Below are positions 63,926-64,000 of a stretch of 64,000 bases of DNA, piece after piece. Made by a program: the position numbers and the translations under genes. A model generated the notes under the pieces. That model had not been told where the DNA came from and did no database searches. It saw nothing but the letters and a program-made list of their open reading frames with translations. The stretch is from Phyto melanocephala (Eukaryota; Arthropoda; Insecta; Diptera; Rhinophoridae), in contig OW799235.1 of the NCBI GenBank assembly GCA_941918925.1, forward strand, positions 43,306,701 through 43,370,700. Direction: 5' to 3'. Each line of letters starts with the position of its first letter. The first letter of the stretch is position 1.

Positions 63926-64000
63926 AACAAGTAAGAGCACTATATTCGGCTGTGCCGAATCTTTTATACCCACCACCAATTTTGTGTACATTTAAAGCAC
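63926..64000 (+). repeat. TATACCC-type dispersed repeat, subfamily B, start
   Basis: AACAAGTAAGAGCACTAT..., TTTTATACCCACCACCAA; same start as 33061, running off the window. Confidence 0.8.

Overview
This is an AT-rich, intron-bearing eukaryotic sequence made almost entirely of nested transposable elements and satellites. The mix suggests a higher fly (Diptera): BEL/Pao retrotransposons, Transib, hAT, piggyBac, PIF/Harbinger, mariner and pogo relics, Jockey-type LINE fragments, 56-66 bp GT-AG introns, and a very abundant TATACCC-bounded interspersed repeat that resembles a widespread Drosophila repeat. No bacterial-type genes, CRISPR arrays or tRNA/rRNA genes were seen. Only one possible host exon was found (59667-59794).

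Layout. 1-1.4 kb: a dispersed repeat holding a non-autonomous Helitron with ~120-bp internal tandem repeats. 1.8-7.4 kb: a decayed BEL/Pao element (BEL-1) whose 3' LTR carries a solo LTR of another element. 8.9-10.1 kb: Harbinger-like and LINE relics. 10.1-13.1 kb: DNA transposon 'A' with ~500-bp terminal inverted repeats. 13.6-25.2 kb: a 572-bp satellite array, split by a young intact BEL/Pao element (BEL-2: one 1777-codon gag-pol frame, identical 307-bp LTRs, 5-bp target duplication) and ending in an inverted partial copy. 25.4-32.1 kb: a Transib element (RAG1-related transposase relic, CGCCG target duplication, RSS-like ends), broken by a hAT element that is itself broken by transposon 'B', a relative of A. 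33-42.6 kb: dispersed repeats with mariner, hAT and pogo relics. 42.6-44.8 kb: a second, related satellite (545 bp) with another Helitron. 44.8-46 kb: a 5' LINE fragment. 46.3-48.8 kb: a Harbinger element with two convergent genes. 49.7-55 kb: hAT relics and a hAT nested in a hAT. 55.4-56.1 kb: a piggyBac deletion derivative. 56.2-64 kb: dispersed repeats, MITE-like elements and local duplications.

Main discovery candidate. Both satellites carry, once per monomer, a motif that folds as a type I hammerhead self-cleaving ribozyme. It has a CTGATGA core, a stem II hairpin, GAAA, a tiny stem III, and a two-part stem I. One stem II base pair shows a compensatory change between the two families, while some individual copies have lost essential core bases. 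This points to a ribozyme-bearing satellite or retrozyme-like system able to produce unit-length (possibly circular) RNAs. The second candidate is the Transib element with 13/23-bp-spaced heptamer-nonamer-like ends. All family assignments rest on motifs read by eye and on remembered family features; no database search was run.
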